This document shows positions 15,283-23,552 of a stretch of 37,020 nucleotides of DNA, in pieces. The position numbers were made by a program, and so were the translations under genes. Positions within the stretch are counted from its first letter, which is position 1. Every line of letters starts with the position of its first letter. The notes under the pieces are model-generated. The model had not been told where the DNA came from. It ran no database searches and worked only from the letters and a program-made list of their open reading frames with translations. Source of the stretch: JACCZX01 sp040003315 (GTDB lineage Bacteria; Pseudomonadota; Gammaproteobacteria; Burkholderiales; Burkholderiaceae_F); the NCBI GenBank assembly GCA_040003315.1, contig JBDUCU010000016.1, positions 1 through 37,020 of the forward strand, in the 5' to 3' direction.

Positions 15283-17109
15283 GTGAAACGGATTCTGATA
15301 TTCGCGGCCGCGCTGCTGGTCAGCGTGGGTGGCCTGGCTCAAACCAAGCAACGAATCGAAAAGGCGGCGGACCTGCCGCGCTTTACCTACCCGGTGCCGG
15401 GCAAGGTCGAGCAGATCGTGAGCGATGACAAATTATTCAGCGCGTTTGCTGCCGATCTGAGGCGCGACATCGAGTCGGTGCTCGCCAAGTATGAGATCGC
15501 CGATAAATCGATGCAGCGCCAGTTGCTCGGCACCCTGCTGCAGCTCGATGTTCTCGAGGGCCGTGACGAGGCTGCGCTGAAACGCATTGAGCAGATTCGT
15601 GCGTTGCAAGAGAAACCAGCAGACAAGTTGCTGACCGGTGTGCAGGCACGCGCGGTGATCGATGCGCGCAAGGCTACTGGCAGCTCGACATCGGACGCAT
15701 ACAAGGCCGCCGTTGGCAAGAGCATCAGCGAACAACTGGGGCGGATGCCGTATCCCGTAATCGCCAACGACACGATGCAGGCCAAAGCAAGCGCCGAGCT
15801 GATCGGGGCGGGCCGAGTGCTCGGATTCCTCAACGAGGCGCTGCAGCCCGCCGCCGACAAGGCCGGCGCGCTAAGTTCCGAGCTGGCGCCGGGGCTGGTC
15901 AATGCGCGCTACGTGCTCAACGTCCGCGTGCCGCTGAAGCAAACGCTGGTCAGCGCGTACTCAAGCTATCTCGCTGCCAACAAAGCCGAGAAGTCCGATA
16001 TCTGGGCTGCGCGCAAGGTCGATCTGCCACCGGGACGCAGCTATGCGCCGGTCACGATCGCGGTGTGGGACAGCGGAGTCGATTCCGCGCTGTTCGGCAA
16101 GCAGGTGCTGCGCGACGCCTCGGACAAGCCGTTGTTGATCGGGTTCGACAAGTATGCAAACCCGACCAATACCGAATTGCAGGTGCTGTCGCCCGAGATG
16201 CAAAAGAAACTGCCGGCAATGAAGGCACGCACCAAGGGGTTTTCGGATCTGCAGTCGAACGTGGAAAGCAAGGAAGCCGACGAGATCAAGCAGTTCATCT
16301 CGAACTTGTCGAAGGAACAGTACAAGCCGGCCATCGAGGAAATCATGCTGGCGGGCAACTATGAGCATGGAACTCACGTTGCCGGTATCGCGATGGAAGG
16401 CAATCCTTACGCGAGACTCTTGATCGCCCGCATCGAATTCGGCAACACGCTGATTCCCGATCCATGCCCGTCACGCGAACAAGCCGAAAAAGACGCGAAG
16501 GCGATGGTTGTGTCGGTCGATTTTCTGAAGAGGAACAAGGCGCGCGTCGTCAACATGAGCTGGGGCGGCAGCGTCAATTCGATCGAAAACGATCTGGAGA
16601 CCTGCGGTATCGGCAAGACGCCGGAAGAGCGCAAGAAAATGGCGCGCGAGTATTTCGACATCTTTCGCATCGCGCTGCAGAAGGCGTTCGCACGCGCGCC
16701 GCAGATCTTGTTTATCACCTCGGCGGGCAACTCGAACCAGGATGCAACGTTCGCAGAGGACGCGCCGGCCGACATCGTGCTTCCGAACCTGCTGACGGTC
16801 GGCGCGGTCGACAAAGCGGGCGACGAAGCGTCGTTCACCAGCTACGGCAAGACGGTCAAGGTGCACGCCAACGGCTATCAGGTCGAGAGCTACCTGCCGG
16901 GCGGAGATCGCGTTGCCTTGTCAGGCACCTCGATGGCATCGCCACAAGTGACAAACCTCGCGGCCAAGATCCTTGCAGTCAATCCGTTGCTAACGCCGCA
17001 GCAGGTGATCAGGATCATCGTCAGCACAGCCGAGAAAACGGCGGATGGCCGCCGCGTGCTGATCAATCCGAAGAAGGCGATCGATACTGCGGCAAAGCGC
17101 CACGGTTAG
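15283..17109 (+). CDS. Secreted subtilisin-like serine protease (S8 family)
   Basis: A 608-residue exported protease. The start is GTG at 15283, 6 nt after GGAGGG, giving a clean signal peptide (KRILIFAAALLVSVGGLAQ). Residues about 25-255 are a helical, charged N-terminal region with no motif I recognise. The catalytic triad is Asp263 (IAVWDSGVD), His362 (YEHGTHVAGIA) and Ser550 (SGTSMASPQ), with the oxyanion Asn in ITSAGNSNQ. Asp and His are 99 residues apart, much more than in subtilisin (32), so there is an insertion rich in Lys and Glu. After the Ser only about 58 residues remain, so there is no large C-terminal domain. It is monocistronic and its target is unknown. The N-terminal region could be a propeptide, a chaperone domain or a binding domain. 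Confidence 0.92.
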   Translation: MKRILIFAAALLVSVGGLAQTKQRIEKAADLPRFTYPVPGKVEQIVSDDKLFSAFAADLRRDIESVLAKYEIADKSMQRQLLGTLLQLDVLEGRDEAALKRIEQIRALQEKPADKLLTGVQARAVIDARKATGSSTSDAYKAAVGKSISEQLGRMPYPVIANDTMQAKASAELIGAGRVLGFLNEALQPAADKAGALSSELAPGLVNARYVLNVRVPLKQTLVSAYSSYLAANKAEKSDIWAARKVDLPPGRSYAPVTIAVWDSGVDSALFGKQVLRDASDKPLLIGFDKYANPTNTELQVLSPEMQKKLPAMKARTKGFSDLQSNVESKEADEIKQFISNLSKEQYKPAIEEIMLAGNYEHGTHVAGIAMEGNPYARLLIARIEFGNTLIPDPCPSREQAEKDAKAMVVSVDFLKRNKARVVNMSWGGSVNSIENDLETCGIGKTPEERKKMAREYFDIFRIALQKAFARAPQILFITSAGNSNQDATFAEDAPADIVLPNLLTVGAVDKAGDEASFTSYGKTVKVHANGYQVESYLPGGDRVALSGTSMASPQVTNLAAKILAVNPLLTPQQVIRIIVSTAEKTADGRRVLINPKKAIDTAAKRHG

Positions 17110-17138
17110 AGCTTTTGCGGCCAAGCCAGATGAACTAC

Positions 17139-17161
17139 AGCCGTGGCCCGGAGCCACGGCT
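17139..17161. terminator. Hairpin between convergent S8 protease and ettA genes
   Basis: AGCCGTGGC-CCGGA-GCCACGGCT is a perfect 9-bp stem with a 5-base loop, midway between two convergent stops. No T run follows on either strand, so it is not a standard intrinsic terminator. It may still end or stabilise transcripts from both sides. Confidence 0.5.
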
Positions 17162-17178
17162 TGATCGGAGATCGTGCG

Positions 17179-18846
17179 TCACGCGCGAGTCAGCGGCTTG
17201 AATCGCAATCGATGCGGGCGCGCGCCTTCTTCGCCGAGCCGCTGCTTTTTATCCGCCTCGTATTCCTGATAGTTGCCATCGAAAAAAGTCCAGCGCGAGT
17301 CGTCCTCCGCGGCGAGGATGTGCGTGGCGATCCGATCCAGAAACCAGCGGTCGTGCGAAATGACCAGCACGCTACCGGCAAACTCCAGCAGCGCCTCTTC
17401 GAGCGCGCGCAGCGTCTCGACGTCAAGATCGTTCGAGGGCTCATCGAGCAGCAGCACATTGCCGCCCGCCAGCAACATCTTTGCAAGGTGCAATCGCCCG
17501 CGCTCACCGCCGGACAGATTGCCCACGATCTTCTGCTGATCGCCGCCCTTGAAGTTGAAACGTCCCAGATAGGCGCGCGTCGGCATCTCGAACTTGCCGA
17601 CGGTGAGAATGTCGAGACCACCGGAAACAGCGTCCCACACGCTCTTGTCGTTCGGCAGCGCATCGCGAAATTGGTCGACCGACGCAAGCCGCACCGTCGG
17701 GCCGATGATGATCTCGCCGCTGTCAGGCTTCTCCTTGCCGGTGATCAACCGCAACAAGGTTGACTTGCCCGCGCCATTCGGGCCGATGATGCCGACGATC
17801 GCACCGGCCGGAACGCTGAAGCTTAGCTCGTCGATCAGCAACCGGTCGCCGTAACCCTTGCTGACCGCGCTGAATTCGAGCACCTTGTCGCCCAACCGCT
17901 CGGCGACCGGAATGAAGATCTCCTGCGTCTCATTACGGGCCTGATGCTCGTACGACGACAGTTCATCGAAGCGCGCAAGCCGCGCCTTGCTCTTGGTCCT
18001 CCGCCCCTTGGCGTTCTGCCGAACCCAGTCGAGCTCGGACTTCATCGTCTTGATACGGGCCGCCTCCTGTTTGGATTCGCGCTCCAAACGCTGCTCCTTC
18101 TGTTCGAGCCATGCGCTGTAGTTTCCCTTGTACGGAATGCCGCGGCCACGATCGAGCTCGAGAATCCACTCCGCGGCGTTGTCGAGAAAATATCGATCGT
18201 GGGTCACGGCGACCACGGTGCCCGGAAAACGCAGCAGGAACTGCTCGAGCCAGTCCACGCTTTCGGCATCCAGATGGTTGGTCGGCTCGTCGAGCAGCAG
18301 CATGTCGGGCTTCGACAGCAGCAGACGGCACAATGCGACACGCCGTTTTTCCCCGCCGGATAACGATCCAAGAACGGCATCCCACGGAGGCAGACCCAGT
18401 GCGTCCGCCGCGATTTCCATCTGATGCTCGGTGTCCTGCCCCGTGGTGGCGAGGATCGCCTCGTACTTCGCCTGGTCCGCCGACAGCTGGTCGAAGTCGG
18501 CATCGGGCTCCGCGTAGGCGGTGTAGATCGCTTCGAGCTTCTGTTTCGCTTGCAATACCTCGCCCAGCCCCGCTTCCACCTCCTGCTTGACTGTGCTCGA
18601 AGTATTGAGCTGCGGCTCCTGCGGCAGATATCCAATCTTGATCCCGGGCATCGCCGCGGCATCGCCTTCGATTTCCTTGTCGAGGCCGGCCATGATCCTC
18701 AGCAACGTCGACTTGCCGGAGCCGTTGAGCCCGAGCACGCCGATCTTCGCGCCGGGGAAAAAACTGAGGGAAATATTCTTGAGAATCTCGCGTTTCGGGG
18801 GCACGATCTTGCCCACGCGGATCATCGAATAAACGTACTGAGCCAT
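17179..18846 (-). CDS. ettA: Energy-dependent translational throttle protein EttA (ABC-F)
   Basis: A 555-residue cytosolic ABC-F ATPase, the same length as E. coli EttA. It binds the ribosomal E site and gates the first elongation step according to ATP/ADP. It starts MAQYVYSMIRVGKIVPPKR. The two ATPase domains have Walker A GLNGSGKST and GPNGAGKST, signatures LSGGEKRRVALCRLL and LSGGERGRLHLAKML, and Walker B with LLLDEPTNHLD and LLLDEPSNDLD. The linker (KTMKSELDWVRQNAKGRRTK) is the P-site tRNA interaction motif region, with an arm inserted in the first domain. The open frame upstream of 18846 lacks similarity. It is divergent from the RhlE-type helicase across a 218-bp gap. Confidence 0.96.
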   Translation of the reverse strand: MAQYVYSMIRVGKIVPPKREILKNISLSFFPGAKIGVLGLNGSGKSTLLRIMAGLDKEIEGDAAAMPGIKIGYLPQEPQLNTSSTVKQEVEAGLGEVLQAKQKLEAIYTAYAEPDADFDQLSADQAKYEAILATTGQDTEHQMEIAADALGLPPWDAVLGSLSGGEKRRVALCRLLLSKPDMLLLDEPTNHLDAESVDWLEQFLLRFPGTVVAVTHDRYFLDNAAEWILELDRGRGIPYKGNYSAWLEQKEQRLERESKQEAARIKTMKSELDWVRQNAKGRRTKSKARLARFDELSSYEHQARNETQEIFIPVAERLGDKVLEFSAVSKGYGDRLLIDELSFSVPAGAIVGIIGPNGAGKSTLLRLITGKEKPDSGEIIIGPTVRLASVDQFRDALPNDKSVWDAVSGGLDILTVGKFEMPTRAYLGRFNFKGGDQQKIVGNLSGGERGRLHLAKMLLAGGNVLLLDEPSNDLDVETLRALEEALLEFAGSVLVISHDRWFLDRIATHILAAEDDSRWTFFDGNYQEYEADKKQRLGEEGARPHRLRFKPLTRA

Positions 18847-19022
18847 TGAATCTTCGAAAAGGGGGAGCAATGCGAGCCACGGCGAGCGCGCGAGATTACC
18901 GCATCGCATGTATGATTTGCTGTGGTTGTGGTGCTGTGTGTTCCGGTTCGCACCCGCCGTCGTGGTTGTCAACTAGCTCCCCCGAACCTTTTGTAGTGTT
19001 CGCATTTGCCTGAACCGGTTCC

Positions 19023-19040
19023 GCGACGCTCCTGCGTCGC
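19023..19040 (+). other. Stem-loop in the leader of the RNA helicase gene
   Basis: GCGACGC-TCCT-GCGTCGC is a perfect 7-bp stem with a four-base loop. It ends 13 nt before the CAGGAG ribosome-binding site (19053-19058) of the helicase gene. There is no T run, so it is not a terminator. It could be a regulatory RNA element or a chance structure. Confidence 0.4.
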
Positions 19041-19064
19041 CCAGGCCGTGCTCAGGAGATCATT

Positions 19065-20513
19065 TTGAATTCGTCATTTGAAGCCCTCGGCTTGTCCGAG
19101 GCACTGGTTCGTGCTGTTACCGAGCTGGGGTACACCACGCCGACCGCAATCCAGCAGCAGGCAATTCCGGCGGTTTTAAGTGGCGGCGATCTGCTCGCCG
19201 GCGCCCAGACCGGAACGGGCAAGACGGCCGGGTTTGTGTTGCCCATCCTGCAGCGCCTGGCCAGCACGCAACTACCGCACGCGAAATCGCGCAAACCGGT
19301 TCGCGTACTGATCCTTACACCGACGCGCGAGCTCGCGGCGCAGGTCGAAGAAAGCGTGCGCGACTACGGCAAGCACAGCAAGGCAAGTGTCGCGGTGGTC
19401 TACGGCGGCGTTTCGATCAACCCTCAGATCTCAGCGCTGAAGCGCGGAGTCGACATCGTGGTCGCAACACCCGGCCGCCTGCTCGACCACGTCGGCCAAC
19501 GCACGATCGATTTGTCGCAGGTCGAAGTGCTCGTCCTCGATGAAGCCGATCGCATGCTCGACATGGGTTTTCTGCCGGACATGAAACGAGTGTTCGCGCT
19601 GCTGCCCAAAACAAGGCAGACGTTGTTGTTCTCGGCCACGTTTTCGGACGAGATCCGTACGCTCGCCGGGACGCTCTTGAAGAACCCCGCAATGGTGCAG
19701 GTCGCGCAGCGCAACTCCACTGTCGACGCCACCACGCAAACGGTCTGGCTGGTCGATCGCGGCCGCAAGTCGGAACTGCTGGCGCACATGATCACCACCA
19801 ATCAGTGGTTTCAGCTGCTTATTTTTACGCGCACCAAGCACGGTGCGAATCGCCTGGCCGAATTCCTGAACAAGCATGGAGTCACCGCGCTCGCGATCCA
19901 CGGTAACAAGAGCCAGGGTGCTCGAACGCGTGCGCTGAGTGAATTCAAGAGCGGTGCGCTGCAAGCGCTGGTGGCGACCGATATCGCCGCGCGCGGCCTC
20001 GATATCGAGCAACTGCCGCACGTCGTCAACTTTGATCTACCGCATGTGCCCGAGGACTACGTGCACCGGATCGGTCGCACCGGGCGTGCAGGCGCTACCG
20101 GCGAGGCGATCTCCCTGGTGTGCGCCGACGACAAGCCACTGTTGGCCGACATCGAGAAACTGATCCGCCGCCAGGTATCGCGCGAGATCATCGCCGGGTT
20201 CGAGCCCAATCCGAATGAACGCGCCGAGCCTGTAGTGCGTCAACGAAGTCATGCAAAGACGGAGCGGTCGCGCGAACGCCATCCGCGTTCTGCGCCCAGG
20301 CGTCAGGACTCGCAATCGAAGAGAGCGACCGCGCAACCTGCTCGGCAGCAGCCCGCAGCTAAGTCGCGCGCGCAGCCAGCGCGCACCACCGCGCCCTATG
20401 CCCCGCCGAAGCAGACAAAGCCTCTGCAACCGCGACGTTCGAGTGACAACACATCGGCTGTGCGCACCAACATCCCGGGCTTGGCTCCTCCGCCGCACCG
20501 CCGGGGGCGTTAA
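19065..20513 (+). CDS. rhlE: DEAD-box ATP-dependent RNA helicase, RhlE type
   Basis: A 482-residue RNA helicase acting in ribosome assembly or mRNA decay. The motifs appear in order: FEALGLSEALVRAVTELGY (Q-motif region), AQTGTGKT (I), PTRELAAQ (Ia), TPGRLLD (Ib), DEAD (II), SATF (III), VATDIAARGLDI (V) and HRIGRTGRAG (VI). After residue about 385 the tail is basic and low-complexity (Arg, Gln, Pro, Lys), as in RhlE proteins. The start is TTG at 19065 with AGGAG 6 nt upstream. RhlE is the best fit from SFEALGLSEAL and the basic tail; other bacterial DEAD-box groups are less likely. The acetyltransferase gene lies 35 nt downstream. Confidence 0.93.
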   Translation: MNSSFEALGLSEALVRAVTELGYTTPTAIQQQAIPAVLSGGDLLAGAQTGTGKTAGFVLPILQRLASTQLPHAKSRKPVRVLILTPTRELAAQVEESVRDYGKHSKASVAVVYGGVSINPQISALKRGVDIVVATPGRLLDHVGQRTIDLSQVEVLVLDEADRMLDMGFLPDMKRVFALLPKTRQTLLFSATFSDEIRTLAGTLLKNPAMVQVAQRNSTVDATTQTVWLVDRGRKSELLAHMITTNQWFQLLIFTRTKHGANRLAEFLNKHGVTALAIHGNKSQGARTRALSEFKSGALQALVATDIAARGLDIEQLPHVVNFDLPHVPEDYVHRIGRTGRAGATGEAISLVCADDKPLLADIEKLIRRQVSREIIAGFEPNPNERAEPVVRQRSHAKTERSRERHPRSAPRRQDSQSKRATAQPARQQPAAKSRAQPARTTAPYAPPKQTKPLQPRRSSDNTSAVRTNIPGLAPPPHRRGR

Positions 20514-20548
20514 GCTCACGGATCGAGTTCATCGAACCGGAGGTCGCG

Positions 20549-20851
20549 TTGGGAAGCTCGTCCGCCGGACACGCGGCGATCGAAGTCAAGCACAACGCCG
20601 AAGCGCGGCGCTTCGAAGCGGTCGTCGACAGATTGCTGTGTCGCTGCGATTACCGCATGCACGGCAATACGATGATGCTGGTTCATACCGAAGTGCCGCC
20701 GCAGCTCGAGGGCCACGGCTTTGCCTCGATGCTGGTACAAGCCGCATTCGATTACGCCAAGGAAAACGGCATGGATGTGCTGCCCGTGTGCTCTTTCGTC
20801 GGCGCGTGGGCGCGCCGCCACCCCGACGTCGAGCCACTGCTGGCCCGCTAA
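20549..20851 (+). CDS. Small GNAT-like N-acetyltransferase (YjdJ type)
   Basis: A 100-residue single-domain protein of the short GNAT group. The pattern is IEVKHNAEARRFEAVVDR, then YRMHGNTMMLVHTEVPPQLEGHGFASMLVQAAFDYAKENGMDVLPVCSFVGAWARRHPD. It holds the acetyl-CoA loop LEGHGFASML (in place of the canonical Q/RxxGxG/A) and the C-terminal PVCSFV with a conserved Cys. These proteins are thought to acetylate small molecules or proteins, but substrates are mostly unknown. It starts at TTG (20549), supported by GGAGG 6 nt upstream, and probably shares a transcript with rhlE. No terminator separates the two. Confidence 0.87.
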   Translation: MGSSSAGHAAIEVKHNAEARRFEAVVDRLLCRCDYRMHGNTMMLVHTEVPPQLEGHGFASMLVQAAFDYAKENGMDVLPVCSFVGAWARRHPDVEPLLAR

Positions 20852-20955
20852 CTCGCGCCATATCGTCCAACACAGCGCCTGGGGACGCAATTTCCGCAGG
20901 CGACGACCGGTGGTCGGGGGCGGTCTTGCGGCCGCTGAACCCGCATCTACGGTAA

Positions 20956-20984
20956 TTCTCGTGAGCGCGTTTGGCCCCTAATAT
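20956..20984 (+). promoter_or_regulatory. Predicted promoter of the SDR gene, possibly leaderless
   Basis: TAATAT (20979-20984) lies exactly 6 nt before the ATG, and a weak -35 (TTCTCG, 20956-20961) sits 17 bp upstream of it. No ribosome-binding site precedes the ATG. Transcription would begin at or near the A of the start codon. Confidence 0.45.
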
Positions 20985-20990
20985 CGGCCC

Positions 20991-22007
20991 ATGAACCTGC
21001 TCATCATCGGCGGCGGAGTCTTCCTTGGCCAGGCACTGTTGCAGTCCGCCCTCGAGGGTGGGCATGCCGTCACGGTGTTCAACCGCGGAAAGTCGCGCAA
21101 CTGGTGGCCGCCCGGGGTGAAATGGATTGTCGGCGATCGGCAGGAGGATCTGCACCTGCTGATGGGTCGCAAATGGGATGCAGTGATCGATACCTGTGGG
21201 TATCGGCCGCAAGACGTCGAAGCAAGTTGCGCTGCGCTATACGACTGCTGTGAGCGCTATGTCTTCATCTCGAGCGTCTCAGCCTACGCGTCGTTCGCGA
21301 ACGCGCCAATTACCGAGCAGGACCCGCTGGCAACCGCCGACGGCGTGGAGCGCGAGACGATCAACGGCGCTAACTACGGTCCTTTGAAAGCGGAATGCGA
21401 GCGCACCGTGGCGCGCGCGTTTGGCTCGCAAGCGCTTCTAATCCGGCCCGGTCTAATCGTGGGTCCCCACGATCCAACCGGTCGCTTCTCGTACTGGCCG
21501 TGGCGCATCTGTGGCGGTGGCCGGGTGCTGGCGCCGGGTACTGCCGAAACGCCGATTCAATTTATTGACGCCCGCGATCTCGCCGCTCTGATCATGCGGC
21601 TCGTCATGATGCGCGCGAGCGGTGCGTTCAATGCGACCGGTCCGAATGAGGGCGCGACTTTCGGCGAACTGCTCGATACCTGCCGCTGGATTTCCGGCGA
21701 GGACGTCGAGATCGAATGGGTCGATCAAAAGTTCCTGGAGCGAGAAGGTGTGCAGCCGTGGACCGAGCTGCCGCTTTGGATTCCGACTCACGATCTGCAG
21801 ACTCGCGGGTTCCACATGGTCGATACCACTCGTTCACGGCGCAATGGACTGCGCACGCGCCCGATGGCCGTGACCATCAGCGATATTCTCGAAGCGGGAA
21901 TTCCTGAGCACGACGACAAGCGGCGCATCGGCAAGCTCGCGCGCGAGCGCGAACGCGATCTGCTGGCAGTCTGGCGTCTGCAGAAAGCGGGCTTGGCGCT
22001 GGCCTAG
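20991..22007 (+). CDS. NAD-dependent epimerase/dehydratase, atypical SDR
   Basis: A 338-residue Rossmann-fold protein of the extended/atypical SDR group. The N-terminal glycine motif is IIGGGVFLGQAL, and the active-site YxxxK is Tyr129-Lys133 (NYGPLKAECE). ERYVFISSVSAYA contributes the catalytic Ser region and LLIRPGLIVGPHDPTGRFSYW the substrate loop. The C-terminal third (GPNEGATFGELLDTC) is typical of isoflavone-reductase-like and epimerase-like proteins. The substrate is unknown; nucleotide-sugar or small-molecule reduction are both possible. No sugar-pathway genes lie nearby. The ATG lacks a ribosome-binding site. Confidence 0.88.
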   Translation: MNLLIIGGGVFLGQALLQSALEGGHAVTVFNRGKSRNWWPPGVKWIVGDRQEDLHLLMGRKWDAVIDTCGYRPQDVEASCAALYDCCERYVFISSVSAYASFANAPITEQDPLATADGVERETINGANYGPLKAECERTVARAFGSQALLIRPGLIVGPHDPTGRFSYWPWRICGGGRVLAPGTAETPIQFIDARDLAALIMRLVMMRASGAFNATGPNEGATFGELLDTCRWISGEDVEIEWVDQKFLEREGVQPWTELPLWIPTHDLQTRGFHMVDTTRSRRNGLRTRPMAVTISDILEAGIPEHDDKRRIGKLARERERDLLAVWRLQKAGLALA

Positions 22008-22104
22008 AACCCGCGGGAACTGTCGGTTACACCTTGAAACCAAGGGCCGTCGGCGGTAGTGCTCCAGCGATCGTTGAATTTCCAGTAACACTTGGAGGTT
22101 AACG

Positions 22105-22491
22105 ATGAAACGCAAACTTTTGCTCGGTAGTGCACTCGGGGCACTGGTCCTCGCCGCTTTGGCGCCGTGGTCAGCTTCGCGGGCGCAGGATGTATCACTA
22201 CGAGTGAATACTCCGCATTTCGCAATTCGCATCGGCGCCCCCCACTTTCCGGTTTATCAACCGGTCCCGGTCTACCAGCCAGCTCCGGTTTATTACCCCC
22301 AGCCCGTCTATGCGCCGCCGCCCGTTATCTATGCGCCGCCGCCCGTTGTCTATGCACCGCCGCGCTACTACGGACCGCCCGCCTACGTCGTCGGGTATCG
22401 CGGTTACCCGCATCGTTGGCAACACGGACAATGGCAGAACGACCGGCAATGGCAGAACAACCGTCGCTGGGACGGGTACGGTTGGCGTTAG
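22105..22491 (+). CDS. Exported proline/tyrosine-rich repeat protein
   Basis: A 128-residue protein of unknown function. A signal peptide (MKRKLLLGSALGALVLAALA, likely cut after ASRA) is followed by a short segment VSLRVNTPHFAIRIGAPHF. A repetitive region with PVYQP, PVYYP and YAPPPV units covers about residues 48-95, and a Trp/Asn/Gln/Arg-rich end reads RWQHGQWQNDRQWQNNRRWD. Similar Pro/Tyr-rich exported proteins are common in betaproteobacteria and are presumed to sit in the periplasm or at the cell surface. GGAGG lies 6 nt before the ATG, so it is well translated. It is monocistronic or co-transcribed with the next gene (55 nt gap). No enzyme motif is visible. Confidence 0.8.
   Translation: MKRKLLLGSALGALVLAALAPWSASRAQDVSLRVNTPHFAIRIGAPHFPVYQPVPVYQPAPVYYPQPVYAPPPVIYAPPPVVYAPPRYYGPPAYVVGYRGYPHRWQHGQWQNDRQWQNNRRWDGYGWR
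22309..22363 (+). repeat. 21-nt tandem repeat inside the Pro/Tyr-rich gene
   Basis: Two nearly identical 21-nt units (22309-22329 and 22330-22350) and a partial third encode YAPPPVI, YAPPPVV and YAPPRYY. The unit length is a multiple of three, so copy-number change would keep the frame. Confidence 0.8.
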
Positions 22492-22546
22492 CGCGCTGGC
22501 CCGCTCTGTGCTTGAATCCCCGTGACGTGAGTTACGAGGAGCAGAC

Positions 22547-23386
22547 ATGCGCATTGAAGGCCAGAGCTCTAACGTAGAAGATCGGCGGGGTCTAGGTGGG
22601 GTTGGCCTGGTCGGGGGAGGCATTGGCACTCTCGTTCTTGTGGTCATCGGAATGTTTTTCGGCATCGATCCTCGGGTGATACTCGGACTCGCCGAAACCG
22701 CACAGACAGTCCAGGAAACGCGCGCACCGCAGGGCTCGGCCAAAGCTCCGGCAGACGAGGCCGGCAAGTTCGTTTCCGGTGTGCTGCTCGACACCGAAAA
22801 AACGTGGAAGACTTTATTTCAGCAACTCGGCCGTAACTACGCCGAGCCCAAGCTGGTGATCTTTGAGCGAGCGACACGCTCGGCGTGTGGCACGGGCCAA
22901 TCGGCGATGGGCCCGTTCTACTGCCCGCTTGATCAGACCGTTTATATCGATCTGTCGTTCTACCGGGCGTTGCAGGAACGCTTCAAGGCACCCGGCGACT
23001 TCGCGCAGGCCTATGTCATTGCGCATGAAGTCGGACATCATGTGCAGAATCAGCTTGGCATCATGGAAAAAACGCAGGCGTTGCGGCAGCGTTTGAACGA
23101 AGCGCAGAGCAATGCGCTGTCGGTCCGCATCGAACTGCAGGCTGATTGCTTCGCCGGCGTGTGGGCACACCACGCGGACAATCGCAAGCTGCTGGACGCG
23201 GGCGATGTGGACGAAGCGATGCGCGCTGCGTCAGCAATCGGCGACGACAACATCCAGCGCCGCACCCAGGGCACGATTGTTCCCGAGAGTTTCACGCACG
23301 GCACCTCGGAGCAGCGCACCCGCTGGTTCATGACGGGCATGAAGAGCGGTCAGATCACGGCCTGCAATACGTTCGACGGAGTGTGA
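22547..23386 (+). CDS. Neutral zinc metallopeptidase, YpfJ family
   Basis: A 279-residue membrane-anchored predicted metallopeptidase. The N-terminus MRIEGQSSNVEDRRG is typical for the family and precedes one membrane segment (GGIGTLVLVVIGMFFGI). The zinc site is HEVGHH (His160, Glu161, His164), with a downstream Glu in ELQADCFAGVWAHH as third ligand. The Cys pair in SACGTGQSAMGPFYCPLDQTVYID may form a disulfide, so the catalytic domain should be outside the cytosol. The C-terminus (FTHGTSEQRTRWFMTGMKSG) is conserved in this family. GAGGAG precedes the ATG. Physiological substrates are unknown. Confidence 0.92.
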   Translation: MRIEGQSSNVEDRRGLGGVGLVGGGIGTLVLVVIGMFFGIDPRVILGLAETAQTVQETRAPQGSAKAPADEAGKFVSGVLLDTEKTWKTLFQQLGRNYAEPKLVIFERATRSACGTGQSAMGPFYCPLDQTVYIDLSFYRALQERFKAPGDFAQAYVIAHEVGHHVQNQLGIMEKTQALRQRLNEAQSNALSVRIELQADCFAGVWAHHADNRKLLDAGDVDEAMRAASAIGDDNIQRRTQGTIVPESFTHGTSEQRTRWFMTGMKSGQITACNTFDGV

Positions 23387-23552
23387 GTGGGCGTGACCTC
23401 GCTGGTGCCGCTCTCTTCGTCGGCATTTCTGGCGCGGTAGCGGCGGGGGCCGGCAGGCCGGGCTCGGTCGATGTTCCGGCTGGGCATTTCGACTGGGCGC
23501 CTTTATCGTCACGGTGCAAGAACTGCATACCGCGCGGCTTTAGGATTCCCCA

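Noticed and set aside
18847..18972. N-terminal extension of the EttA frame.
   Set aside because: EttA proteins begin with MAQYVYSM; the 42 extra residues match nothing and lie in the promoter region.
22253..22371. Short repeats that could suggest a CRISPR-like array.
   Set aside because: The repeats are in-frame, lack unique spacers and encode the Pro/Tyr-rich segment of a protein.
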